Of a stretch of DNA of 64,000 nucleotides, positions 60,334-64,000 are shown in pieces (position 1 is the stretch's first letter; each line of letters starts with the position of its first letter). The notes under the pieces are model-generated. The model saw only the letters and a program-made list of their open reading frames with translations. It did not search any database and was not told the DNA's origin. The position numbers were made by a program, and so were the translations under genes. This stretch comes from Hofstenia miamia (taxonomy: Eukaryota > Xenacoelomorpha > Acoela > Hofsteniidae). The stretch is taken from NCBI GenBank assembly GCA_900660155.1, contig CABFPE010000122.1:972088-1036087 (forward strand). The letters run 5' to 3'.

Positions 60334-61409
60334 TACTCATTTTGCCTAAACCGTTGTTATGGACGTAGCTCCTCTTCTAAATGAGGTTAGAAATACCCAT
60401 TATGCAGCTTTTAACTTGAAGCCTATTAGCCCAATATTCGTTGGCGTGTTTTAAGGCGAATTGGGCTCACCATCACTTTTCATCGTAGTTTTGATGTTTC
60501 TCATAGATATTTGACAATAAATTGACCTACTGTTTGCTATTTGCTTGCAATGTAGTTTATTTATTGCTAAAAGTATGAAATATGTTTTTGAAATTGTGAG
60601 TTTTTGCGTTTTCAACTAGGGCCCTGCGAGTACTCGAACTCGACTTTAGGTAAAAAAGAATTGAAATTGATATTTCGAGTGGTCGAAGCTAACTCTCGAT
60701 ATTAGCTTGAGTAGCATATATATTTCTTCACTTTTTGTCTATGATGTTGAAGAATCCATTAGGTTGAATTTCTCTCATTTAGTTTAACATGTTGTATTTT
60801 TGTGGGACATTTATATAGGGTATCACAGTTATATCTAGATTAAACTAACGAGAAAAAAGTCTAACTATAGTTGTAACTACTCGAGCCTAAAAAGTCAACT
60901 AGCACGACTTATGTTTAACATATTTTTGTGGGTGTCATGTGGTGGTTCTAGAAACTCAATGCAATATTTAATATCTTTAATTTATAAAATTGAAGAATTA
61001 TATATTTAATTCATCCATTGAAAATTCGAATTATTTAGATGGAATGCCTGTTTCTGTTCAAACGTTTAATTCATATAAGACTGTTAATTATTATTCAACT
61101 AGAATTGCCTAAGAGTAACGTTTTTAGACCATGAGACACTTCGACGAAGTTCAGTCCAAAATTGAAAATTTACAATTAAAGCTCAATAACAGAGAAAAAG
61201 AAATTCGCGTGTTGATCGAACAAAACTCCCGATTAGCAGCGGAGGATCTATCAGCTGAACTTGTACTCTACAAAGAAATGCTCGCAGAAAAAAATTCTGA
61301 GATCGATCGTTTCCGAACAGAGCTAGATGAAATGCTAGAGATTCTCCAAGCTCTTCAAAGACAAGGTGTTAAAATATCTTTACCTCAGTCAAATTTAGTC
61401 ATTAAGTAA
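6731..61409 (+). CDS. CEP162: CEP162 orthologue (centriole/transition-zone coiled-coil protein), C-terminal part, 11 exons
   Basis: Exons: 6731-6844, 7828-8090, 11109-11217, 15222-15368, 15791-15862, 19200-19284, 53721-53876, 55483-55616, 58474-58698, 58741-58890, 61128-61409. Every junction is GT-AG and all phases agree; the sum is 1734 nt, 578 codons plus stop. The protein is almost entirely coiled coil. Recognition rests on remembered human CEP162 segments: human YQPHTFTDSHVSEVL versus [15 protein letters not shown] here, and the C-terminal human HFEGLEKKIKQ...FRTELDSILDVL...RQGV versus [11 protein letters not shown]...[12 protein letters not shown]...RQGV. CEP162 is a microtubule-binding protein at the distal ends of centrioles that promotes ciliary transition-zone assembly. 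The human protein is about 1400 residues, so roughly the N-terminal half is not seen. The first exon opens with ATG right after an acceptor-like TTTAG, so 6731 may be an internal exon rather than the true start. The 34.4-kb sixth intron contains other genes and transposons. Confidence 0.85.
6927..7152. mobile_element. possible small TTAA-flanked MITE
   Basis: The ends read CTCTTTGAG... and ...CGCAAAGAG, inverted with respect to each other, and each is flanked directly by TTAA (6923-6926 and 7153-7156). TTAA is the piggyBac target site. The matching inverted part is only about 7-9 bp, so chance is possible. It lies in the intron after exon a. Confidence 0.35.
7828..8090 (+). CDS. CEP162: CEP162 exon b
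   Basis: Acceptor AATTTTAG, donor CTGAA|GTAATT, phase 0 in and phase 2 out. It encodes a short Ala/Pro-rich linker, then a coiled coil with [18 protein letters not shown], a segment typical of CEP162. A naive ORF reads through the donor to a TAA at 8092-8094. Confidence 0.85.
8091..11108. other. CEP162 intron, nothing recognised
   Basis: AT-rich intron without supported features. Its right end (from 10868) lies in the left copy of the 1241-bp duplicated block. Confidence 0.6.
11109..11217 (+). CDS. CEP162: CEP162 exon c
   Basis: Acceptor TGATTTAG, donor AAG|GTATTG, phase 2 in and phase 0 out, 109 nt. It encodes [16 protein letters not shown] and on to LQTLLKQSK. An identical copy lies at 12351-12459. 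Using both would shift the frame (109 is not a multiple of 3), which argues that only one is real. Confidence 0.85.
11311..11876. mobile_element. 566-bp piggyBac-type MITE with TTAA target duplication
   Basis: The ends are CCCTATTTTACCTGGG on the left and the inverse of CCCAATTTTACCTGAG on the right (14 of 16 bases match). Both are flanked by TTAA (11307-11310, 11877-11880). CCC-starting ends next to TTAA are the hallmark of piggyBac elements. There is no transposase ORF, so it would be non-autonomous. A second copy at 12553-13118 exists only because the surrounding block is duplicated in the assembly. Confidence 0.75.
12109..12109. other. single-N assembly join
   Basis: One N separates two identical 1241-bp blocks. 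Confidence 0.9.
12110..13350. repeat. right copy of the 1241-bp block
   Basis: It repeats 10868-12108, including a second copy of the 109-nt exon (12351-12459) and of the MITE (12553-13118). Probably an unmerged contig end, not a biological exon duplication. Confidence 0.9.
13351..15221. other. CEP162 intron, nothing recognised
   Basis: AT-rich intron; I see no repeats or ORFs that I can support. Confidence 0.6.
15222..15368 (+). CDS. CEP162: CEP162 exon d
   Basis: Acceptor AAATTTAG, donor ATG|GTAATA, phase 0 at both ends, 49 codons of charged coiled coil ([26 protein letters not shown]). Confidence 0.85.
15791..15862 (+). CDS. CEP162: CEP162 exon e
   Basis: Acceptor TTTTTAG, near-consensus donor CAG|GTATGT, 24 codons, phase 0 at both ends. 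Confidence 0.8.
15863..19199. other. CEP162 intron; contains a GAT microsatellite
   Basis: AT-rich intron. The only feature I see is seven GAT units at 16227-16247. Confidence 0.7.
19200..19284 (+). CDS. CEP162: CEP162 exon f
   Basis: Acceptor TTTTTTAG, donor CAAG|GTATGG, phase 0 in and phase 1 out. It encodes [14 protein letters not shown] and a short Pro-containing end. It is followed by the 34.4-kb intron that contains other genes. Confidence 0.8.
19285..24555. other. start of the giant CEP162 intron; no gene recognised
   Basis: Mostly AT-rich. A patch with several CG dinucleotides at about 23080-23240 could be a promoter or a first exon of the nested coiled-coil gene, but nothing coding is visible in it. 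Confidence 0.5.
24556..27289 (+). CDS. unrecognised coiled-coil protein nested in the CEP162 intron, 3 exons
   Basis: Exons: about 24556 (or start ATG at 24645) to 24814, 25877-26323, and 26611-27289 with stop at 27287-27289. Junctions are ACG|GTAAGA, TTTAG|G, CACAG|GTTTGA and TTTTTTAG|A; the phases fit. From the ATG at 24645 it gives 431 residues. The first exon encodes a basic helical stretch ([18 protein letters not shown]), the middle exon a mixed segment with [11 protein letters not shown], and the last a long coiled coil ([16 protein letters not shown]) followed by a helical tail with [16 protein letters not shown] poly(A)-like ATTAAA lies at 27367-27372. I do not recognise the family; it resembles centrosome or Golgi coiled-coil proteins only in style. 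The first-exon start is uncertain: in-frame stops lie just upstream of 24555, so a spliced 5' part, or an alternative 3' end of CEP162, is possible. Confidence 0.7.
24645..24814 (+). CDS. nested coiled-coil gene, exon 1 (minimal)
   Basis: From the first in-frame ATG to the donor ACG|GTAAGA. The reading frame stays open and protein-like back to 24556 ([15 protein letters not shown]), so the true exon may be longer. Confidence 0.55.
25877..26323 (+). CDS. nested coiled-coil gene, exon 2
   Basis: Acceptor AATGTTTAG, donor CACAG|GTTTGA. Contains [14 protein letters not shown] and [16 protein letters not shown] helices. Confidence 0.75.
26611..27289 (+). CDS. nested coiled-coil gene, terminal exon
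   Basis: Acceptor GTTTTTTAG, 225 codons, then a TAG stop. Heptad-rich, acidic Ser/Asp linker ([14 protein letters not shown]), conserved-looking C-terminal helices. Confidence 0.8.
27367..27372 (+). terminator. candidate poly(A) signal ATTAAA
   Basis: A common variant signal about 80 nt after the stop of the nested coiled-coil gene. Confidence 0.4.
27373..36150. other. giant intron, non-coding; one GC-richer island
   Basis: No gene that I can support. The island at 30840-31250 has more G+C and several short ATTAG/TAAT motifs. ORFs of 60-107 codons (e.g. 28526-28849, 31550-31741) have AT-driven composition and no recognisable content. Confidence 0.55.
35926..35931 (-). terminator. candidate poly(A) signal for the FoxD gene
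   Basis: TTTATT on the plus strand, i.e. AATAAA on the minus strand, about 220 nt past the FoxD stop. Such motifs are frequent in AT-rich DNA. Confidence 0.3.
36151..36999 (-). CDS. foxD: forkhead transcription factor, FoxD family, single exon
   Basis: 282 codons, minus strand, without introns, as is usual for FoxD genes. Residues 41-136 form a complete forkhead domain: [14 protein letters not shown] at the start, the recognition helix [13 protein letters not shown] (85-97), then [10 protein letters not shown] and the basic end [24 protein letters not shown] and [10 protein letters not shown] are typical of FoxD. The C-terminal half is rich in Pro, Gln and His and contains FSIDNIIG (243-250), an eh1-like motif that recruits Groucho-type co-repressors in FoxD and related Fox proteins. 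The product should be a nuclear DNA-binding regulator, probably able to repress. It lies antisense inside the CEP162 giant intron. The chosen ATG is the only one upstream of the domain in this frame. Separation from FoxE or other close classes rests on memory, not on a tree. Confidence 0.9.
   Translation of the reverse strand: MSTVCESPPTLDNSVKEELTHDSRTNECKEDATQAKKKSSKPPYSYIALISMAILASPHKKLTLSGICDFIMTKFPYYREKFPAWQNSIRHNLSLNDCFLKIPREPGNPGKGNYWTLDPNSENMFENGSFLRRRKRFKRENPIYTPFHGIIYPTVTQTGPFYPCQPPPPSHYPAIRSRPHGYAPTMLPTQHNHGISIALAQQNQTFLQALSLSSLMAIQQQASYIQEQTTKKSAPAKKSSSIFSIDNIIGTKSPTKRTPQMQNVPACKIPHSIQSTMLSGRC
37029..37092 (-). promoter_or_regulatory. probable FoxD core promoter (TATA-like and two CCAAT boxes)
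   Basis: Reading toward the gene on the minus strand there are CCAAT at 37088-37092, CCAAT at 37062-37066 and TATTTAAATA at 37029-37038, in the classic order. The TATA-like box is only about 30 nt before the ATG, so transcription would start almost at the start codon and the leader would be very short. TAATTA-type homeodomain sites lie just beyond (37098-37200). Confidence 0.55.
37100..38770. other. upstream flank of FoxD, no gene recognised
   Basis: AT-rich with scattered TAATTA and ATTAG motifs near the promoter. No coding sequence or repeat that I can support. Confidence 0.5.
38771..39660 (-). mobile_element. IS630-Tc1-mariner type DNA transposon remnant with long terminal inverted repeats
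   Basis: The two ends are inverted copies of each other: 38771-38894 and 39551-39660 share ACTCGTTTTTT, TCTCATTTTCACAGATTTC and TTCTATCATGAACA in mirrored order. Between them, minus-strand translation gives FVMDN (second catalytic Asp), then [18 protein letters not shown] (the glutamate of the DDE triad and the usual SPxLNPIE context) and [13 protein letters not shown] before a stop at 38965-38967. The N-terminal part of the transposase is missing and the frame is broken between these motifs, so this is a shortened, dead copy. A degenerate GTTAGG-like run occupies 39421-39545. Confidence 0.75.
39661..40705. other. no gene recognised
   Basis: AT-rich; a slightly GC-richer patch at 40375-40450 holds nothing I can name. 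Confidence 0.5.
40706..41205 (+). mobile_element. hAT transposase C-terminal remnant
   Basis: Plus-strand translation gives [14 protein letters not shown] (from about 40712) and later, in a different frame, [20 protein letters not shown] and [16 protein letters not shown] before a stop at 41203-41205. The pattern LRR-K-x-W-L-R-T-x-M-x-x-E-R-L-x-x-L followed by H-K-E/D is the hAT dimerisation region as found in ZMYM6- and KIAA1586-like hAT proteins. Several stops and frame changes show that it is dead. Terminal repeats were not found. Confidence 0.7.
41497..41512. repeat. piggyBac subterminal palindrome, copy 1
   Basis: GGGACTTCAGAGTCCC, a nearly perfect palindrome 16 bp inside the left end. 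Related copies lie at 41843-41858 and 44241-44256. They may be transposase binding sites. Confidence 0.7.
41843..41858. repeat. piggyBac subterminal palindrome, copy 2
   Basis: GGGACTTAGAAGTCCC, about 360 bp inside the left end and before the transposase ORF. Confidence 0.7.
42149..44086 (+). pseudogene. piggyBac transposase (DDE_Tnp_1_7) with two compensating frame shifts
   Basis: The reading frame covers about 645 codons, comparable with or somewhat longer than known piggyBac transposases. An acidic N-terminus ([20 protein letters not shown]) is followed by the catalytic core with the three aspartates [20 protein letters not shown] and GGVDKADM, then by a C-terminal Cys/His-rich zinc domain ([25 protein letters not shown]). 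Two one-base shifts break it: one in the run of eight A at 42344-42351, one near 43580-43590 in CCAAAC. Both lie in or near homopolymers, so sequencing error is possible. All catalytic residues are present, so the copy is young or recently active. Confidence 0.85.
44241..44256. repeat. piggyBac subterminal palindrome, copy 3
   Basis: GGGACTTTGAAGTCCC, about 135 bp inside the right end. Confidence 0.7.
44395..45869. other. no gene recognised
   Basis: AT-rich intronic DNA after the piggyBac element. Confidence 0.5.
45870..46160. repeat. palindromic dispersed repeat, copy A
   Basis: The left arm (about 45870-45930, with GGTTCTGTTCCCATG and CAGTCCCATCGGATTAGGA) is similar to the inverse of the right arm (about 46090-46155, GGGGTCTGTGGAACTAG and TTCCATTGAGTTCTATTGGA). 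The unit can therefore fold back on itself. A diverged copy lies at 56310-56560 in the opposite orientation. It resembles a foldback-type MITE; no protein is encoded. Confidence 0.55.
46680..47130. promoter_or_regulatory. GC-richer island, candidate enhancer
   Basis: It stands out from the AT-rich background. It contains an inverted pair of homeodomain-type sites, CAATTAG (46838-46844) and CTAATTG (46852-46858), spaced 7 bp. No ORF. The regulatory role is inferred from composition and motifs only. Confidence 0.3.
51210..51500. promoter_or_regulatory. GC-richer island open on both strands, candidate enhancer or exon
   Basis: The island is open on both strands (91 codons plus strand, 82 codons minus strand). 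It contains GTAAACA (a forkhead core), overlapping CACCTG (an E-box) and several TGTTTG motifs. The proteins are unlike anything I know, and there is no clear splice context. A FoxD or CEP162 regulatory element is as likely as a coding exon. Confidence 0.3.
53721..53876 (+). CDS. CEP162: CEP162 exon g
   Basis: Acceptor AATATTTTAG, donor CAAG|GTATTC, phase 1 at both ends. It encodes [19 protein letters not shown] and a coiled coil. Its first two bases complete the codon begun at 19284, which is the main evidence that the two halves are one gene across 34 kb. Confidence 0.85.
53877..54390. repeat. tandem duplication of about 255-260 bp directly behind an exon
   Basis: Copy 1 (about 53877-54136) and copy 2 (about 54137-54390) are about 95% alike, with small indels such as a lost six-base unit. 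Copy 1 starts exactly at the exon g donor, and copy 2 carries a GGATTT in place of that GGTATT, so the donor was not duplicated intact. Confidence 0.8.
54728..55127 (-). mobile_element. mariner-family DNA transposon, internally incomplete
   Basis: Perfect 32-bp terminal inverted repeats beginning TAGGGTGACTCA, flanked by TA target duplications (54726-54727, 55128-55129). Minus-strand translation gives [17 protein letters not shown] (the last catalytic Asp of mariner transposases, SPDL) and a C-terminus ending YVM before a stop near 54834. Only 400 bp are present, against about 1.3 kb for a full mariner. A single N at 55052, right at the start of the remaining ORF, may hide the missing middle. 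Confidence 0.8.
55052..55052. other. single N inside the mariner element
   Basis: Unlike the Ns at 779 and 12109 it is not flanked by identical sequence. It may stand for collapsed or missing transposon sequence. Confidence 0.7.
55483..55616 (+). CDS. CEP162: CEP162 exon h
   Basis: Acceptor TTATTAG, donor GAG|GTATTT, phase 1 in and phase 0 out. Contains [18 protein letters not shown], a strong match to the YQPHTFTDSHVSEVLQEN segment remembered from human CEP162. Confidence 0.9.
56310..56560. repeat. palindromic dispersed repeat, copy B
   Basis: A diverged copy of the repeat at 45870-46160, in inverse orientation. It shares GTCCCATTGGAT, GTCCCATCACAATTC and the downstream TTCCATAGGTCCACGGCATAA spelling, with roughly three quarters of bases alike by eye. 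It lies in the intron between exons h and i. Confidence 0.55.
56944..57376. repeat. tandem duplication with an internal swap
   Basis: Unit 1 (56944-57172) and unit 2 (57173-57376) share ends and most of their sequence. In unit 2 about 40 bases of the middle are replaced by a copy of 56853-56890, the sequence just upstream of unit 1, and a short AATTTCC is absent. Confidence 0.75.
58474..58698 (+). CDS. CEP162: CEP162 exon i
   Basis: Acceptor ATCTTTAG, donor GAG|GTGAAA, phase 0 at both ends, 75 codons. Ends in [16 protein letters not shown], like the human SSSKVAELNRKIATQE. Confidence 0.9.
58741..58890 (+). CDS. CEP162: CEP162 exon j
   Basis: It is preceded by a 42-nt intron (58699-58740, GTGAAA...TTTAG). 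Phase 0, exactly 50 codons, donor CCT|GTAATA. It begins MLIKHLRDQ, matching the human VLIRHFQSQ. Confidence 0.88.
59487..59984 (-). mobile_element. mariner-like transposon remnant
   Basis: The imperfect inverted ends TAGGGCTTTCCAAAAG and CAGGGTGTTCCAAAAG face each other and are flanked by TA. Minus-strand translation, in shifting frames, gives [19 protein letters not shown] and, near the stop at 59590-59592, [13 protein letters not shown], a C-terminus common in mariner-like transposases. Only the last third or so of the transposase remains. It lies in the last CEP162 intron. Confidence 0.75.
60164..60329. repeat. TA microsatellite interrupted by a 107-N gap
   Basis: TA repeats lead into and out of the run of Ns at 60196-60302, so the gap is probably an unresolved longer TA array. 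Confidence 0.9.
61128..61409 (+). CDS. CEP162: CEP162 terminal exon
   Basis: Acceptor GTTTTTAG, stop TAA at 61407-61409. It encodes [18 protein letters not shown], an acidic linker and [20 protein letters not shown] with [10 protein letters not shown], matching the C-terminus of human CEP162. No canonical AATAAA was noticed in the next few hundred bases. Confidence 0.92.
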   Translation, partial: TMRHFDEVQSKIENLQLKLNNREKEIRVLIEQNSRLAAEDLSAELVLYKEMLAEKNSEIDRFRTELDEMLEILQALQRQGVKISLPQSNLVIK

Positions 61410-63130
61410 TTCCAAGTTTTTTAGAGCCTATTTGTACATATTTTTGTAAATTTTTTATTAATTTGTTTGTTTTTTTGCATCATTTTTAAAAATTTCTAAG
61501 ACAGATTACACAACAAAATTACATGCTATTTAAATGTTAACTATTGCATTATTGTTATGCTGTAATTGAAAGAATGAAATGGTTTGATAAACAATTTTTT
61601 TATGGCAGTCATAGTACTTTTGATATTTTCCAAATTAACAGTAAATGACTGAGATTTAATTTTAAGTTCACAACATCAAGAATCGTTGCTACACTGTTGG
61701 CCACAGCTTTGGTTGCACTTAATACATTGATTTATCTGTTGTGCAATAGCATTTTTGAGTTTGAATTAGTCCGAAACCAATCTCCTTGTTACTTTCATCA
61801 TTGGGCGATTATTTTTTGACCTAAAAAGGTAGCATTTTGACCATAAAATTCACCAAACGACCAAAAATTTTCGACCCAATGATATTAACGTCAAGCAGTG
61901 CGTACTGTTTACAAATGACATATAATTTTCAACAGAAAAACGATCCTTTTCAAAAAATTTTTCGAGTTGTGAAAAACTTATTCAAAATGGCATTAGAAAA
62001 TCTAGTTTATCTTAAATTCAATTTTTGTCAAGGATTTTCACTAAAAGTAAACAAATTTACGAATTAAATAGTAGATTTTACCATTTTTTCCTTACAATCA
62101 TACTAAATAATTTTTTAATTATTTGTAAATTTCAAAAAGTATCAAAACAGTTAAGGTTTAAAAATATTTTTGTTCGAACTTACTGCAATTGAAAAATTAC
62201 AAAAGGACATTAATAATAATAACAATAATGTGTATATTGATTACTCCAATAGAGAACCAAAGTTAAAATTTTAATAGATATGGTTTCACAGAAACTGGTC
62301 AAGAAATGTTGATAGTTCTTTCTGTTTTCGCTTTTTTTGCAAGCAGGAAAGGGCGTTGATAGGCTCTCATCTGAATAGGATGTCCTCATGTTCAGCAAAC
62401 ACTGGAGCGGCTGTAATATATTTCTAATAATTGAATGATATAATTTGTCATCTCTGCACGATAATCATTCTTTTTGGAGGGGAGTTTTCAATGAAACCAA
62501 GTCTGACAGCTTTTTTGCACGAAATAGAGTTCAGAAGTTAATCATTTTCTTTTGTATCCACCCCATGTAGACAATCCACAGACATTTAATCGCGGATAAC
62601 ATTCAGTGGTTTTCTGATGATAAAAGAAGTATAGAAGACATATTTGGCTAAAAAGGGGTTGCATGTGTCGGTAGTTATTGAAGTAAATGATTGCCAATCA
62701 CATTCGTTTCTAGTCTGAAGATGCTGTGATTTTAAATCAAGTTTAAGATCGTTTTAATGTTGGCATTGTGGAATTAACTGATGAATTGGAAGTTGCCTCA
62801 TATATTCCTGTAGAAAATAAAGCTTCTTGATATTGGTTTTGACATGCGCTTTTTTGAAACTTATGTGTTCATTATTTGATGTTTGTTATTGAACGTTGAT
62901 TAATAAGAGATATAATATCCACAGATTATAACGGATAGCAACAAAGTGAAATATAATAACATTAACTCAAAACAAGATTTAGTTTTCGAAGGTATGGAAT
63001 AGATGCGGCCTTTTTACATGTCTTAATAATATCTAATCTGAAGAAAAGGATTCGTCTATAATGAATCTAAGTGGATCCGAGAAATTTGACATTTGAATTT
63101 AATTTATAGTTCCTGTAATTTGCTTTTACA
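61410..63130. other. 3' flank of CEP162, no gene established
   Basis: AT-rich. Two short plus-strand patches look coding-like (about 62570-62650 with NIQWFSDDKRSIEDIFG, and about 62756-62830 with VGIVELTDELEVASYIP). They are separated by stops and are perhaps a decayed mobile element. Confidence 0.4.
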
Positions 63131-63131
63131 G

Positions 63132-63270
63132 GACAAAGAGTTGTTTTGTTGGCATCTTCCGTGGATTGTCTCAGTCCATCTGCCACATTATCATTTACAT
63201 GAATCGAACCTAATCCTGGTCCAATCAGGCCAAAGTATTTGAATACACTCAATGCATTAACAAAGTACAA
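63132..63270 (-). CDS. candidate exon of an unrecognised minus-strand gene
   Basis: On the minus strand a GGATTTATAG acceptor is followed by an open frame with YFVNALSVFKYFGLIGPGLG and ADGLRQSTEDANKTTL, and then by a CCT|GTAAAA donor at about 63131. Composition and amino-acid content look like a real exon, but I recognise no family and found no partner exon with certainty. Confidence 0.35.
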
Positions 63271-63318
63271 TCTATAAATCCGACTAAATATATTTCAAAA
63301 CCTTTCTTCAAAAAATAA

Positions 63319-63939
63319 TGAATTCAATCAATTCGTAGAAGAACTTGGGTCAAATTTTGTCCTTGGAGTATCCGAAACATGGTTTACAAATGATCATACA
63401 AATTCCCTCTGGTCAATTAATGATTCCAAATTCAAACTATTTAGAACAGATAGAAACCATACTTTACACTACAATAAAACAAAGGGAGGCGGTGTTGTTT
63501 TTAATTGATAAAAAAAATTAAAACATTAACTTACAAAAAACATTTCAAGCAATAGCACATACGAAAGTCTATGGGTCGACATCAAAGATCAATGCAAATT
63601 ACATAACAAGAATGCAGAAATAAAAAAATTAACAAAAAATTTTCTAAATCCACAATGTATAATTTATAAAAATGTGTTAACTACTTTCTTTAAAATATTT
63701 AATAATATTGTTCCCTATAACAAATATAATGGTTTACCTTTCAAAATATCCTTTAGACATAATTATAGAACACTAAAAATTAAACCTCTTAAATATAACA
63801 AGAAAATAATGAAAATTCATTTCTCAATACATCAATAAATATATGGAATAATATACCTAAATCAATAAAAGTATTTAAAGATAAAATAAATAAGCACTTA
63901 CATAGTTATACAAAGGAAAGACAAATGGCGAGGTCTTAA
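63319..63939 (+). mobile_element. LINE with a large internal deletion: endonuclease joined to C-terminal tail
   Basis: Plus-strand translation gives the start of an APE-type endonuclease (VEELGSNFVLGVSETWFTND, FKLFRTDRN, TKGGGVVF; 63319-63505) and YESLWVDIK (about 63560). Within about 60 bases it continues into a typical LINE C-terminus (FKIFNNIVPYNKYNG, FRHNYRTLKI; then, in another frame, NNIPKSIKVFKDKINKHL before a stop at 63937-63939). The whole reverse transcriptase is missing. The copy also has several stops and frame changes. The family is distinct from the LINE at 1445-2290. Confidence 0.75.
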
Positions 63940-64000
63940 ATTTTATAATACTGACTATTCGACTGACCGCATATAAATTTGCCATAGTCCAGGCTATTAG

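Noticed and set aside
63190-63215. tRNA-type B box (GGTTCGATTC on the minus strand)
   Set aside because: No A box at the right distance and no cloverleaf could be drawn.
1-64000. CRISPR arrays, operons or bacterial genes
   Set aside because: None seen; the gene structure is eukaryotic throughout.

Overview
The window looks like nuclear DNA of an AT-rich, ciliated invertebrate animal. The grounds are spliceosomal GT-AG introns (42 nt to about 34 kb), a FoxD-type forkhead gene, an orthologue of the ciliary protein CEP162, and a mixed load of degraded animal transposons (LINE, Penelope-like, mariner, IS630/Tc1-like, piggyBac, hAT, tyrosine recombinase). I cannot name the phylum from sequence alone.

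The backbone is one plus-strand gene, a CEP162 orthologue. I could resolve eleven coding exons between 6731 and 61409. All splice phases agree and they give 578 codons ending in a natural stop. Only the C-terminal coiled-coil part is visible; the N-terminal half is either upstream or missing. Its sixth intron (19285-53720, 34.4 kb, no Ns) holds other genes: an unrecognised coiled-coil gene on the same strand (about 24.6-27.3 kb), a single-exon FoxD-type gene on the opposite strand (36151-36999), and several transposons (IS630-like 38771-39660, hAT remnant 40706-41205, nearly intact piggyBac 41481-44390, a palindromic repeat 45870-46160). Three GC-richer non-coding islands (30.84-31.25, 46.68-47.13, 51.2-51.5 kb) are candidate regulatory DNA.

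The left end (1-4.5 kb) is transposon wreckage. A broken minus-strand element combines Cys-rich and RING-like zinc fingers with a tyrosine-recombinase catalytic domain, and a 5'-truncated LINE has inserted into it. A Penelope-like reverse-transcriptase fragment lies at 5.8-6.0 kb. The right end (63.3-63.9 kb) has a LINE whose endonuclease part runs almost directly into its C-terminal tail.

The assembly has visible faults. Two single-N joins (779 and 12109) lie between identical sequences (more than 778 bp and 1241 bp). They look like unmerged overlapping contig ends, so the second copy of the CEP162 109-nt exon (12351-12459) is very probably artificial. A third single N (55052) interrupts a mariner element, and a 107-N gap (60196-60302) interrupts a TA microsatellite.
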